A stretch of 44,408 bases of DNA from positions 264 to 44,671 of the forward strand of contig NZ_LWCS01000042.1 of assembly GCF_001650495.1 (NCBI RefSeq), read 5' to 3'. Below, piece after piece: positions 15,646 through 24,195 of this stretch (position 1 is the first letter of the stretch; each line of letters begins with the position of its first letter). The notes under the pieces are model-generated. The model made no database searches and was not told the DNA's origin. It was given only the letters and a program-made list of their open reading frames with translations. Both the position numbers and the translations under genes were made by a program. The DNA comes from Mycolicibacterium iranicum. Its GTDB lineage: Bacteria; Actinomycetota; Actinomycetes; Mycobacteriales; Mycobacteriaceae.

Positions 15646-15998
15646 TCTCTGCGCCGAAACTGGGCTTGTGGTCGCGTTTTCGGTGAAATAGCGCTCATAG
15701 TTCAGATTCGGCGGAGGAATCGACGCGCCCGCTGCCCGCAGTGCCTGCCATACCCGCACCGCGACGGTGGCCGGGCGATGGCGCAGAATGTCGGCGCTGA
15801 CTCGGACGCGACCTTCCAGGTCTTCCAACCCATGTCGATGCGGCCGAGGTGGTAGCCGTGTCGGTCGTACACGTCGATCTGTGTGGGTTCGGGCGGCAGG
15901 CCGGCCTTGGCGAGTATCAGCCGCGTGCGTGTCTCCTGCGGGGACTGGGCACCCGGGTCAACGAGGTCGAGCGCGGCGAAACAGAGCGTGTGGTCGAC
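15646..15998 (-). pseudogene. Decayed DUF559-type (Vsr-like endonuclease fold) gene remnant
   Basis: On the minus strand a frame from 15998 reads CFAALDLVDPGAQSPQETRT, then LILAKAGLPPEPTQIDV and GRIDMGW. This is the middle of the mycobacterial DUF559/endonuclease-like proteins (SPxETxxRLLLxxAGxPxPxTQ then LDMGW). A stop precedes it, and the frame then runs into unrelated sequence. A second frame, beginning about 15812, gives VSADILRHRPATVAVRVWQA, which looks like the C-terminus of the same family. The expected VEYDG catalytic part between them is missing. I read this as a gene broken by 5' loss, a frameshift and an internal deletion. It fills most of the gap between cspB and the gene at 16051. 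No start codon or ribosome site fits an intact gene. Confidence 0.6.
15700..15714. repeat. 15-base direct repeat, copy 1
   Basis: GTTCAGATTCGGCGG occurs here and again at 16023-16037 in the same orientation, 323 bases apart. The preceding bases also agree (CATA versus CATAT). The two copies bracket the pseudogene remnant. It may be a deletion or duplication footprint, or two copies of a dispersed short repeat. Confidence 0.6.
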
Positions 15999-16022
15999 TC
16001 ACCCTCGAAAACTCGACCATAT

Positions 16023-16037
16023 GTTCAGATTCGGCGG
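16023..16037. repeat. 15-base direct repeat, copy 2
   Basis: Second copy of GTTCAGATTCGGCGG (see 15700-15714). It lies just before the chosen start of the reductase-like gene. If the alternative ATG at 16021 is used, it encodes residues 2-6 of that protein. Confidence 0.6.
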
Positions 16038-16050
16038 GTATGAACAACTC

Positions 16051-17064
16051 ATGAGCTATGTGGCGAGCGAGACCTCCGGCGGCGACTTCAACCGGGACAC
16101 CAACTACATCAACACCCGCATCACCGCCGACGGCCGTGACGGTTATCCCGTCGAGCCGGGTCGCTATCGCCTCGTGGTGGCCCGTGCGTGCCCGTGGGCC
16201 AACCGCACCATCATCGTCAGGCGCCTCCTCGGGCTGGAAGACGTTCTCTCCATTGGCTTCTGCGGTCCCACTCACGACGAGCGAAGCTGGACCTTCGACC
16301 TGGATCCCGGCGGTGTCGACCCCGTGCTCGGCATCCACTTCCTGCGCGACGCCTACAACAAGCGCATCCCCGACTACGAGAAAGGGGTGACGGTCCCCGC
16401 GATCGTCGACATCCCCACGGGCCAGGTGGTCACCAATGACTTCCCGCAGATCACGCTCGACTTCTCGTTGGAGTGGACCGCTTACCATCGCGACGGCGCG
16501 CCCCAGCTCTACCCCGAACCGCTACGCGACGAGATCGACGAGGTCGCCCAGCGCGTCTACACCGAAGTCAACAACGGGGTCTACCGGTGCGGCTTCGCGG
16601 GGTCGCAAGGCGCCTACGAGAAGGCCTACGACCGGCTCTTCACCGCCCTGGACTGGCTGTCGGACAGGCTGGAAAATCAGCGATATCTGGTGGGGGACAC
16701 CATCACCGAGGCTGACGTGCGATTGTTCACGACGCTGGCGCGGTTCGACCCGGTCTATCACGGCCACTTCAAGGCCAACCGCAGCAAGCTCTCTGAGATG
16801 CCCGTGCTCTGGGCCTATGCCCGCGATCTGTTCCAGACGCCCGGCTTTGGCGACACCACCGATTTCGTGCAGATCAAACAGCACTACTACATCGTGCATT
16901 CCGACATCAACCCCACCGGTGTCGTGCCGAAAGGCCCAGACCTGCGGAACTGGCTCACGCCCCATGGCCGAGAGGCGCTGGGCGGCAGACCTTTCGGAGA
17001 CGGAACACCGCCCGGGCCCACACCTGAGGGCGAGCGTGTGCCCGAAGCCCACTCAGCCGGCTGA
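16051..17064 (+). CDS. Glutathionyl-hydroquinone reductase-like protein (xi-class GST, YqjG/ECM4 family)
   Basis: Protein of 337 residues, the usual length of this family. The N-terminal thioredoxin-like domain has the active-site cysteine C47 in ARACPWANR, the CPWA motif of glutathionyl-hydroquinone reductases. A conserved YNKRIPDYEKGVTVPAI block and a helical C-terminal GST domain (LVGDTITEADVRLF) follow. These enzymes reductively remove a thiol from thiol-hydroquinone adducts. Mycobacteria make mycothiol rather than glutathione, so the real thiol partner is uncertain. ATG 16051 (MSYVASETSGG) starts the conserved part; ATG 16021 is in frame but lacks a ribosome site. Its last 12 bases overlap the convergent DUF2771 gene. 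From memory, a PE_PGRS gene and fadE10 stand here in M. tuberculosis, so the locus differs. Confidence 0.88.
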   Translation: MSYVASETSGGDFNRDTNYINTRITADGRDGYPVEPGRYRLVVARACPWANRTIIVRRLLGLEDVLSIGFCGPTHDERSWTFDLDPGGVDPVLGIHFLRDAYNKRIPDYEKGVTVPAIVDIPTGQVVTNDFPQITLDFSLEWTAYHRDGAPQLYPEPLRDEIDEVAQRVYTEVNNGVYRCGFAGSQGAYEKAYDRLFTALDWLSDRLENQRYLVGDTITEADVRLFTTLARFDPVYHGHFKANRSKLSEMPVLWAYARDLFQTPGFGDTTDFVQIKQHYYIVHSDINPTGVVPKGPDLRNWLTPHGREALGGRPFGDGTPPGPTPEGERVPEAHSAG

Positions 17065-17568
17065 GGATTCCGGGTATTCCTCCGATTCGTCCCACACCGT
17101 GCGGACCGACCATTCGGCATGGGGCACGGGGAACTCGTTTCCCGCTTCGTCGCGGACCAGGGTCGGCAGCTGCACCGCGATGCCGGTGAGCCGGCCGCGT
17201 TGCGCGTCGACGGTAGGGATCGTCACCGCGAGTGTGGTGTCGGGGCGGAACTCCTCGATGAGGTCTTCGTCCTCGTAGGCCCGCAACAGCACCCACGGTG
17301 CCCGCGCGATGCTCTGGGGGATCGACAACTGCACGGGGTGGCGTCCGCTGACCGGCAGCTCGCCCTGAGACGCGGGGACGACGCAGTCGGTCGGGTTGAG
17401 AACCTGGCAGAACCGATAGGGGCCGACCCTCGTCAGGTGGCCGTGGGAGAAGGCCGAGATCTCGGGCAGCTGGGGTGAGTGGTCGCGCGACAGCTGCCAC
17501 ACGAGTACACCCGTACCGATCATCGAGAGCAGCGCCACCGTCACCAGAACAGCGACAACACGTTTCAC
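17053..17568 (-). CDS. Exported or membrane-anchored DUF2771 protein (Rv0875c-like)
   Basis: Protein of 171 residues beginning VKRVVAVLVTVALLSMIGTG, a clear N-terminal signal or anchor helix without a lipobox. The remainder is a soluble beta-rich domain with two cysteines (FCQVLNPTDC) close enough for a disulfide. It belongs to the actinobacterial DUF2771 family; function unknown. GTG 17568 overlaps the stop of the upstream MFS gene by 4 bases (GTGA), so the two are translationally coupled. The larger open frame upstream is in the MFS gene's shadow and is not used. Confidence 0.85.
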   Translation of the reverse strand: MKRVVAVLVTVALLSMIGTGVLVWQLSRDHSPQLPEISAFSHGHLTRVGPYRFCQVLNPTDCVVPASQGELPVSGRHPVQLSIPQSIARAPWVLLRAYEDEDLIEEFRPDTTLAVTIPTVDAQRGRLTGIAVQLPTLVRDEAGNEFPVPHAEWSVRTVWDESEEYPESSAG

Positions 17569-19247
17569 TCGCGGGTCACCGTCGCATCCGTCCGCACGCC
17601 TTCCTGTTCGGCCAGCACGGGACGGTTTCCACCGAGCCCCGGCACCAGCGACTCGCCACGATAGCTCAGAACCGTCTGGGCCAGTCCGAGGATCAGAATG
17701 GCGGTGATCGTGGTGAAGCCCGCGTACAGCTCGGTGTAGATGAGCACCCCGGTGGCTCCGCCCGCGACCCATGCCAACTGCAGCAGCGACTCGGAGCGGC
17801 CGAAGGCGGAGGCCCGCGATTCTTCGGGGAGATCGTCCTGCAGCGACGCATCCAGCGATGCCTTGGCGATCGCGGCGGCACCCGACGTCACGAACGTCGC
17901 AGCTGCGGCCACCATCAAGTTGCCCGTCAACGCCGCGGCCAACGCCATCACCGTGACCGCCAGCGCACACCGCACCACCAGCCGGGCCGGGTGGCCGAGT
18001 TTGAGGCGCGCCGCGACCATGTTGCCGCCGAAATTGCCGACGGCAGCGGCAGCTCCGATCATGCCGAGGATGCGCAGCTGCTCCCAGCCGCTGGCGTCGT
18101 GCGCCTTCGCGACGAACGCCGGGTAGAGGAACAGAAATCCCACCATCACCTTGACGGTGCAGTTGCCCCACAGCGACGTGATGATGTTGCGGCCCAACGG
18201 CTGCCGGGCTTTTCCGTTACCGCCATGTGGTTCGCGGCGCGGCTCGTCGGTCTGGCCGTGATAGCTCAGTGTCGCGGGCACCTCGCCTTCGGTGACCTCG
18301 ACCCACTTCGGGATGCGCATCGCGAGGACAGCTCCTGCGACGGTCACGGCCACCACGACATACAGCGCACCGGGCATCTGGAGAAGTTGGAAGCCGTACT
18401 CGGCTGCGGCTGCGATACCGCCGCCGATCATGGTTCCGCCCAGCAGTCCGAACGTGGTCAACCGCGAGTTCACGCGCACCAGGTCGATGGTCGGTGGCAG
18501 CACCCGTGGCGTGACGGCGCTGCGTAGCACCGAGAAAGACTTGGACAGCACCATCATTCCGAGCGCGCACGGATAGAGGACCCACGACGGGAAGCTGCCG
18601 GTGGCGCTGTCGAAGTTGGCGATGAGCACGAGGGCGAGCACTGTGCGGAACGCGAACGACGCGGCCAAGGCGACGCGCCTGCCGTGCTGCAACCGGTCGA
18701 GTGCGGGCCCGATCAGCGGCGCGATGACGGCGAACGGGGCGATGGTGATGAGCAGATACAGCGCGACCTTGCCCTTGCTCTCGCCGGAGGCTGCCGCGAA
18801 GAACAACGTGTTGGCCAGCGCCACTGCCATGGCCGCGTCCACGGCGAAGTTCGCGACGACCGGCCACGTCAGAGCCGTCAGCCCCGACTTGTCGGCACCG
18901 TCGGCGGTGGCGGCCCGGTGCACCATGCCGTAGACCTTCGACCCCATCTCACGGCTGCGCTGCGCGGCGGCCCGCGTCACCGTGACCTTCTCGCCGCCCG
19001 GTTCGCGGCGTGGGGGCGGGTCGTAGGAGTGGCTCCGACGTGTGTTGTCGTCGAGTGGAGGGAGCCAGCGGTTGCCGGTGTCGGTCGGCGAGTACGGCCG
19101 CCCGGGGCGGCGATTACCGGGACGCATCGTCGGGTCACTCGGATAGTTGGCCATCCCCGGGTGTTCTCCCGCAGGTGGGCGTGGCGGGTAGTAGCGTCCA
19201 CCCTGCTGACCGTCAGGGTCCCGGGGGTCACGCCGCGGTCCGGTCAC
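17565..19247 (-). CDS. MFS transporter with long disordered N-terminus (Rv0876c-like)
   Basis: Membrane transporter of 560 residues. The first 110 or so are Pro/Arg/Asp-rich and unlikely to fold (RDPRDPDGQQGG, RPGNRRPGRPYSPTD). About 12 hydrophobic segments follow, starting near ALTWPVVANFAVDAAMAVAL, with an MFS-like GPALDRLQHGRR loop after the second segment and a central cytoplasmic loop with GRNIITSLW. The substrate cannot be told from the sequence. It is coupled to the DUF2771 gene by a 4-base overlap and is divergent from the DUF3027 gene. Matches Rv0876c by position and type. Confidence 0.85.
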   Translation of the reverse strand: MTGPRRDPRDPDGQQGGRYYPPRPPAGEHPGMANYPSDPTMRPGNRRPGRPYSPTDTGNRWLPPLDDNTRRSHSYDPPPRREPGGEKVTVTRAAAQRSREMGSKVYGMVHRAATADGADKSGLTALTWPVVANFAVDAAMAVALANTLFFAAASGESKGKVALYLLITIAPFAVIAPLIGPALDRLQHGRRVALAASFAFRTVLALVLIANFDSATGSFPSWVLYPCALGMMVLSKSFSVLRSAVTPRVLPPTIDLVRVNSRLTTFGLLGGTMIGGGIAAAAEYGFQLLQMPGALYVVVAVTVAGAVLAMRIPKWVEVTEGEVPATLSYHGQTDEPRREPHGGNGKARQPLGRNIITSLWGNCTVKVMVGFLFLYPAFVAKAHDASGWEQLRILGMIGAAAAVGNFGGNMVAARLKLGHPARLVVRCALAVTVMALAAALTGNLMVAAAATFVTSGAAAIAKASLDASLQDDLPEESRASAFGRSESLLQLAWVAGGATGVLIYTELYAGFTTITAILILGLAQTVLSYRGESLVPGLGGNRPVLAEQEGVRTDATVTRE

Positions 19248-19344
19248 GGCTCGATTCTCCCCTATGGGCCCGACAGCGGCCGTGCAGGTGACCGGTGTGG
19301 CTAGCCCTTCCCTGGTTCAGGCAAGATTGGAGGCGATGGACAGC

Positions 19345-20163
19345 ATGACCGAACCTGATCAGCACGACGCGGCGGCGGGTGAAACGCCTGACGAGGCGAT
19401 GCCTGATGTGGAGTTCGTCGCCCCCGCACCCGACCTCGAAGCTGTGTTGCTGGGCGCCGCGGACGCAGCCCGCGCGGCGATCGTCGAGTTCAGCGGCGAG
19501 GACAGTGTCGGCGAATACCTGGGTGCGGGTTTCGAGGATCCGACTGCTGCCACCCACCGGTTCTTGGCCGACCTGCCAGGATATCGGGGCTGGCAGTGGG
19601 CCGTGGTCGTCGCCGCCTGCCCGGGAGCCGCCCAGGCCACCATCAGTGAGGTCGTCCTCGTTCCCGGTCCGACGGCGCTGCTGGCGCCGAAGTGGATTCC
19701 GTGGGAGGAGCGGGTGCGCCCCGGGGATCTCAGTCCAGGCGACCTGCTCGCTCCGCCGCAGGATGACCCCCGTCTGGTGCCCGGGTTCATGGGAACCGGC
19801 GATCCGCAGATCGATGAGGTCGCCGTCGAGGTCGGATTCGGTCGCCGTCAGGTGCTGAGCCTGTGGGGACGCCACGACGCCGCGCAGCGCTGGCGCGACG
19901 GTGAATACGGTCCCGGTTCTGCGATGGCGCGGGCCACCCGGCGGATGTGCCGGGACTGCGGCTTCTACGTGCCGCTCGGCGGTTCGCTCGGCGTGATGTT
20001 CGGTGTGTGCGCCAACGAGTACGCCGCCGACGGGCATGTCGTCGACGCCGAGTTCGGCTGCGGCGCGCATTCGGACACCCCGGCGGCGCCGGGTGCCGGC
20101 TCCCCGATGTTCGATCCGTACGACGACGGAGTTCTCGATCTGGTCGAGGGCGCCGACAGCTGA
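19345..20163 (+). CDS. DUF3027 conserved protein (Rv0877-like)
   Basis: Conserved actinobacterial protein of 272 residues from ATG 19345. GGAGG at 19329-19333 fits this start better than ATG 19336, which is 2 bases from it. The conserved core runs from LEAVLLGAADAARAAIVEF through GWQWAVVVAACPGA and VLVPGPTALLAPKWIPW. A C-terminal cysteine pattern (CRDCGFYVP ... CANEY ... FGCGAHS) suggests a small zinc site. No signal peptide or membrane segment. Function unknown. Confidence 0.85.
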   Translation: MTEPDQHDAAAGETPDEAMPDVEFVAPAPDLEAVLLGAADAARAAIVEFSGEDSVGEYLGAGFEDPTAATHRFLADLPGYRGWQWAVVVAACPGAAQATISEVVLVPGPTALLAPKWIPWEERVRPGDLSPGDLLAPPQDDPRLVPGFMGTGDPQIDEVAVEVGFGRRQVLSLWGRHDAAQRWRDGEYGPGSAMARATRRMCRDCGFYVPLGGSLGVMFGVCANEYAADGHVVDAEFGCGAHSDTPAAPGAGSPMFDPYDDGVLDLVEGADS

Positions 20164-20164
20164 C

Positions 20165-20617
20165 CTAGTTCTCGGCGGCAGCCTTGATCCGCCTCAGCGA
20201 CAGGTTCATGCCTGCGATGAGTTCCTCCTCGAAGCCCGGCACACCGCCCATGAACTTTCCGACGAGAAAGTTCGACATCGCGGTGGTGCCGTTGTCCGCG
20301 CGCCGCGTCTCCACAAGCCGCGTGCCCGCCTCCGTCGGCTCCAGTTCGTAGCTCCAGACGGTGTGGTTCTCGTTGACGCGGAACGCCAGCTTCTTCTCCG
20401 GGATGAACTCGGTGATGCGGCAGGTCGTCGGCCAGACAAGCAGCCCGCGACGGTTGACGTTGACGGTGCGTGCGCCCTGACGAAGCTGCCCGACCGGCTT
20501 CATCAGCCGGCACTGCGGGCTCCATTGGGGCATCTTGCCCAAGTCGGACACCAGGTCCCAGACTTTCGACACCGGGGCGTTGATGTCGACCTCAGCCTGC
20601 AAAATCGGCGCTGCCAT
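20165..20617 (-). CDS. SRPBCC (START/polyketide-cyclase fold) protein
   Basis: Protein of 150 residues with the helix-grip signature: an N-terminal strand (ILQAEVDINAP), then VSKVWDLVSDLGKMPQWSPQ, central strands, and a C-terminal helix (EEELIAGMNLSLRRIKAAAE). This fold binds hydrophobic ligands such as lipids or polyketides in a deep pocket; the ligand here is unknown. The start is ATG 20617, 9 bases after the DUF2530 stop, so the two form a pair. The 3' end lies one base from the convergent DUF3027 stop. A PPE gene occupies a similar position in M. tuberculosis, by recall. Confidence 0.88.
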   Translation of the reverse strand: MAAPILQAEVDINAPVSKVWDLVSDLGKMPQWSPQCRLMKPVGQLRQGARTVNVNRRGLLVWPTTCRITEFIPEKKLAFRVNENHTVWSYELEPTEAGTRLVETRRADNGTTAMSNFLVGKFMGGVPGFEEELIAGMNLSLRRIKAAAEN

Positions 20618-20626
20618 GGCTTCTCC

Positions 20627-20887
20627 CTAGGTAAGACCGCGTTGTGCGCCGCGGTCTCCGCGGCGCGCGGAGTGACGTTGCCATAGAAAGATGGATGTGC
20701 CAAGGACGCCGACGCCGAGCCCCGCGACGGTGATGGGCCGCCACTCGTGCAGCGCGGGCACGGTAAACGCCAATGTCGCGGCAATGACCCAGGCACACGT
20801 GATCGCGACGATGACCGGGACCGGCGCGAGCAGCGCCGCGGGCAGCGGGGGCGGCTGTGGTTCGACGGCCGGCTCATCGGTGTCCAT
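20627..20887 (-). CDS. Small DUF2530 membrane protein (Rv0879c-like)
   Basis: Membrane protein of 86 residues: a short Pro/Glu-rich N-terminus (MDTDEPAVEPQPPPLP), then two hydrophobic segments (VPVIVAITCAWVIAATLAF and ITVAGLGVGVLGTSIFLW) and a basic tail with RHSARRGDRG. It belongs to the mycobacterial DUF2530 family; function unknown. The ATG at 20887 is preferred over an upstream in-frame codon, which would lie in the divergent promoter region. First gene of a pair with the SRPBCC gene. Confidence 0.8.
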   Translation of the reverse strand: MDTDEPAVEPQPPPLPAALLAPVPVIVAITCAWVIAATLAFTVPALHEWRPITVAGLGVGVLGTSIFLWQRHSARRGDRGAQRGLT

Positions 20888-20967
20888 TGCCTCCCAACTT
20901 AAACGACCGCGACGGGGTCGTGGGTAGTGTCTACCGCTGTGCACGCCGCCGGTCGCCTCGAATTCGC

Positions 20968-21807
20968 ATGATGGGCAACGGCTTCGCCGGTGATGTCGAC
21001 GTCATTGACGTGGACGATCCGGCTGACCCCCGGCTCGACGACTTCCGAGACCTCAACAGTGTGGACCGCAGGCCTGACCTGCCGAGCGGTAAGGGGCTGG
21101 TGATCGCCGAGGGCGTGTTGGTGGTTCAGCGCATGATCGCGTCGCGTTTCGTGCCGCGCGCCCTCCTGGGCACCGACCGGCGCTTGGCCGAGCTCGGGGG
21201 CGACCTCGATGGGCTGGCGGCGCCGTTCTACCGGGCGAGTCCCGACGTCATGGCAGAGGCGGTCGGATTCCACCTGAACAGGGGTGTGCTGGCGTCGGCA
21301 TCGCGCGCGGCCGACCTCTCAGTTTCGGAGGTGCTCGACGGTGCTCGCACCGTGGCGGTGTTAGAGGGCGTGAACGACCACGAGAACCTGGGGGCGGTGT
21401 TTCGCAACGCCGCCGGGCTCGGCGTCGATGGTGTCGTGTTCGGCAGCGGCTGTGCCGACCCGCTGTACCGCCGCGCCGTGCGGGTGTCGATGGGTCACGC
21501 GCTACTCGTTCCTTTCGCCAGGGCGCAGGAGTGGCCGCAGGACCTGAAACTTCTGAAGGACACCGGCTTTCGTCTCGTGGCGATGACGCCGGATCCTGCG
21601 GCCGAAACTCTCGCCGAGGCTATGGCGCAGCTGTCGGACCACCGGGTGGCCATCCTGGTAGGTGCCGAAGGGCCGGGTTTGAAGGAGCACACGATGCGGT
21701 CAAGCGATGTGCGCGTGCGGATCCCGATGTCGCGTGGTACCGACTCTCTCAATGTCGCCACCGCAGCAGCGCTGGCGTTCTACGAGCGGGATAGGCTCCG
21801 CGGGTGA
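20968..21807 (+). CDS. TrmH/SpoU-family RNA 2'-O-methyltransferase (Rv0881-like)
   Basis: SPOUT methyltransferase of 279 residues that should methylate a ribose 2'-OH in rRNA or tRNA. The N-terminal substrate-binding domain includes KGLVIAEGVLVVQRM. The catalytic knot has motif 1 (EGVNDHENLGAVFRNAAG) with the catalytic Arg and Asn, motif 2 (ILVGAEGPGL), and motif 3 (RIPMSRGTDSLNVATAAA). ATG 20968 or 20971 gives the start. The stop overlaps the GTG of the next gene by 4 bases. The exact RNA target is not visible from sequence. Confidence 0.9.
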   Translation: MMGNGFAGDVDVIDVDDPADPRLDDFRDLNSVDRRPDLPSGKGLVIAEGVLVVQRMIASRFVPRALLGTDRRLAELGGDLDGLAAPFYRASPDVMAEAVGFHLNRGVLASASRAADLSVSEVLDGARTVAVLEGVNDHENLGAVFRNAAGLGVDGVVFGSGCADPLYRRAVRVSMGHALLVPFARAQEWPQDLKLLKDTGFRLVAMTPDPAAETLAEAMAQLSDHRVAILVGAEGPGLKEHTMRSSDVRVRIPMSRGTDSLNVATAAALAFYERDRLRG

Positions 21808-22079
21808 ACGACGAGACGCCCTGGGCCACCGGTCTGACGGTGGCGGCGTTCGTTGCCGCGGTGATCGCGGCGGCCATCATCGTGCTCACCATCGGGCTCG
21901 TCCGGGTGCACCCGTTGCTTGCCGCCGGGCTGAATCTGGTTGCCGTCGGCGGACTCGCGCCCACTGTGTGGGGGTGGCGGAAAGTGCCGGTCTGGCGTTG
22001 GTTCGTGCTGGGCTCGGGCGTCGGGGTGGCTGCCGCCTGGTTCGCGCTGCTGGCACTGGCCGGCGCGGGCGCCGTGTGA
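21804..22079 (+). CDS. Small DUF2537 membrane protein (Rv0882-like)
   Basis: Membrane protein of 91 residues with about three hydrophobic segments (LTVAAFVAAVIAAAIIVLTI, LLAAGLNLVAVGGLAPTVWG, WFVLGSGVGVAAAWFALLAL) and little else. It belongs to the actinobacterial DUF2537 family; function unknown. GTG 21804 overlaps the methyltransferase stop (GTGA), so it is co-translated with that gene. It is convergent with sepH, 31 bases away. Confidence 0.85.
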   Translation: MNDETPWATGLTVAAFVAAVIAAAIIVLTIGLVRVHPLLAAGLNLVAVGGLAPTVWGWRKVPVWRWFVLGSGVGVAAAWFALLALAGAGAV

Positions 22080-22110
22080 CTCCGCTGTTCGGCGTCCTCG
22101 GGGTAGAGGG

Positions 22111-22902
22111 TTAGCGCTGGCCGCTGGAGCGCACGCCCAGCAGCACGTCCTCCCACGCCGGCACCGCAGGACGGCCCTTGCGCGACTTCGGTGCGGCGGT
22201 CGCTTTGGCAGGTTCGGGTGTCTCGGCGACGGGTTCGGGCTCGGGGGTCGGCGCGGGCTCGGGTTCTTGGAGAGCCAGCTGCGCGACCGGAGCCAGGGGC
22301 CGCAGCGGCGGCCGCGAGTAGTTCGGATCGATCAATTCGGCCGCGGCCTCGTCGAACGCGGTGACGGTGCCACCGTGCGCGCCCGGTGCATACCGGAAGT
22401 GAGCGGCGTTGTCGGATAGGCCGGCCTTCCAGGCCAGCTGCACCGTCCAGCGGCCGTCCTCGTTGCGCCATGCGTCCCAGTTGGTGTCTTCGGGATCGAG
22501 GCCCCGCGCGATCAATGCCGAGGTGACCGTCTCCAGCAGGGTGAGCACCGACGGGCCGTCGGCGAGCACCGGGTGCGCTGCAGTCGCGAGCTCGGCGGCA
22601 CGGGACCGCTCCAGCAGCACGGGATGAGCGAAGCGCTCGACCCGTGCGATGTCGACGCCGGCGGCCGACGCAACCTGCTCGACCGAGGCGCCGGCACGGA
22701 TCTTGGACTGAATTTCCCTCGGGCGCAACATGTTTGGGACCTCGACATCGATCGCGGTTTGATTGGATCCAGCCCTGTCGCCGCGTACGGCGGCCTTGAG
22801 CCGATCGTCTGACCGGAGGACGAATTTCTCTCCGGAGTCGCCGGTTTCGCAGATGATGCGTTTGCCGTCGATGTCCAGTCCGACGACCCTGAGCTCCCTC
22901 AT
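22111..22902 (-). CDS. sepH: Cell-division regulator SepH (DUF3071)
   Basis: Protein of 263 residues of the actinobacterial SepH family, which binds FtsZ and tunes Z-ring assembly. The conserved N-terminal DUF3071 domain (RELRVVGLDIDGKRIIC onward) contains a helix-turn-helix-like segment near 60-85 (RPREIQSKIRAGASVEQVAS). A middle block has WDAWRNEDGRWTVQLAWKAG. It is followed by a flexible Pro/Glu-rich linker and a basic C-terminal motif (KSRKGRPAVPAWEDVLLG) conserved in the family. ATG 22902 has a strong GGAGGAGG upstream. Corresponds to Rv0883c. Confidence 0.9.
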   Translation of the reverse strand: MRELRVVGLDIDGKRIICETGDSGEKFVLRSDDRLKAAVRGDRAGSNQTAIDVEVPNMLRPREIQSKIRAGASVEQVASAAGVDIARVERFAHPVLLERSRAAELATAAHPVLADGPSVLTLLETVTSALIARGLDPEDTNWDAWRNEDGRWTVQLAWKAGLSDNAAHFRYAPGAHGGTVTAFDEAAAELIDPNYSRPPLRPLAPVAQLALQEPEPAPTPEPEPVAETPEPAKATAAPKSRKGRPAVPAWEDVLLGVRSSGQR

Positions 22903-23020
22903 GCGACCTCCTCCGGGCTGACGCCATGCCCGATAATCAGGTCACCCTACTGCGTTATCAGTCCGTAACCGGAGTGACACGCGGCAGGCTGACAAAGCCG
23001 CTCCCGGTTGAATGTCGCGG

Positions 23021-24136
23021 CTAAAGCCGCTCCACCACATAATCGACACACGCCGTCAACGCGCTCACGTCCTCGGGGTCGACCGCGGGGAACATACCGA
23101 CACGCAGCTGATTGCGGCCCAGCTTGCGGTAGGGCTCGGTGTCGACGATGCCGTTCGCGCGCAGGATCGACGCGACCGCGGCCGCGTCGACATCGTCGGA
23201 GAAGTCGACGGTGCCGACGACCTGCGAGCGCAGCTGCGGATCGCCGACAAACGGGGTGGCGAACGACGCCGCCTCAGCCCACGAGTACAGGCGCTGGGAC
23301 GAATCAGCGGTGCGCTTGACCGCCCAGTCCAGGCCGCCGTTGCCGTTGAGCCAGTCGAGCTGCTCGGCGAGCAGGATCAGCGTGGCGATCGCGGGGGTGT
23401 TGTACGTCTGGTTCTTCACGCTGTTGTCGATCGCGATGGGCAGGGACAGGAACTCCGGCACCCATCGGCCCGCCGCGGCGATCGACGCGACTCGTGCGAG
23501 GGCGCTGGGAGACAGGATCGCGATCCACAGTCCGCCGTCGCCGGCGAAGTTCTTCTGCGGTGCGAAGTAGTAGACATCGACCTCGGTGATGTCGACGGGC
23601 AGCCCGCCGGCGGCCGAGGTCGCATCGATGGCGATCAGCGCGTCACCGGATCCCTCGGGGCGGACAACCGGCACCGCGACGCCCGTCGACGTCTCGTTGT
23701 GCGCCCACGCGATCAGGTCCACCGATGGATCGGACTGCGGCTTCGGTGCGCTGCCGGGGTCGGCCTTGACGACGATCGGATCACCGACGAACGGGTTCTT
23801 GGCGACCGCCGAGGCGAACTTCGCGCTGAACTCGCCGTAGGTCAGGTGCAGCGATCGCGTGTCGATCAGGCCGAACGCGGCTGCGTCCCAGAACGCTGTC
23901 GAGCCGCCGTTGCCAAGGACGACCTCGTACCCGTCGGGCAGGGAGAAGAGCTGCCGCAGGCCGTCGCGTACCCGTCCGACGAGGTTCTTCACCGGCGCCT
24001 GCCGGTGGGATGTGCCGAACAGGTCACCCGCGGCGGCCAAGGCCTGCAGTTGTTCGGGCCGGACCTTGGACGGCCCGCAGCCGAAGCGTCCGTCGGCGGG
24101 CTTGAGTTCGGAGGGGATGGTCAGCTTCTCGGCCAT
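23021..24136 (-). CDS. serC: Phosphoserine aminotransferase SerC
   Basis: PLP-dependent enzyme of 371 residues that makes 3-phosphoserine from 3-phosphohydroxypyruvate in serine synthesis. The N-terminus has the substrate stretch FGCGPSKVRPEQ. The PLP site shows GNGGSTAFWD near 75-84, the conserved Asp in AIDATSAAGG, and the Schiff-base Lys195 in FAPQKNFAGDGG. ATG 24136. A CRP-like site lies about 60-75 bases upstream in the divergent region shared with the AurF-like gene. In M. tuberculosis serC (Rv0884c) is a known CRP target. Confidence 0.95.
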   Translation of the reverse strand: MAEKLTIPSELKPADGRFGCGPSKVRPEQLQALAAAGDLFGTSHRQAPVKNLVGRVRDGLRQLFSLPDGYEVVLGNGGSTAFWDAAAFGLIDTRSLHLTYGEFSAKFASAVAKNPFVGDPIVVKADPGSAPKPQSDPSVDLIAWAHNETSTGVAVPVVRPEGSGDALIAIDATSAAGGLPVDITEVDVYYFAPQKNFAGDGGLWIAILSPSALARVASIAAAGRWVPEFLSLPIAIDNSVKNQTYNTPAIATLILLAEQLDWLNGNGGLDWAVKRTADSSQRLYSWAEAASFATPFVGDPQLRSQVVGTVDFSDDVDAAAVASILRANGIVDTEPYRKLGRNQLRVGMFPAVDPEDVSALTACVDYVVERL

Positions 24137-24195
24137 GGCTCAAGCGTAGTTCCGCAGATGGGACGCATCGGGCCTGGGCCCGGCGCCGCCACTTC

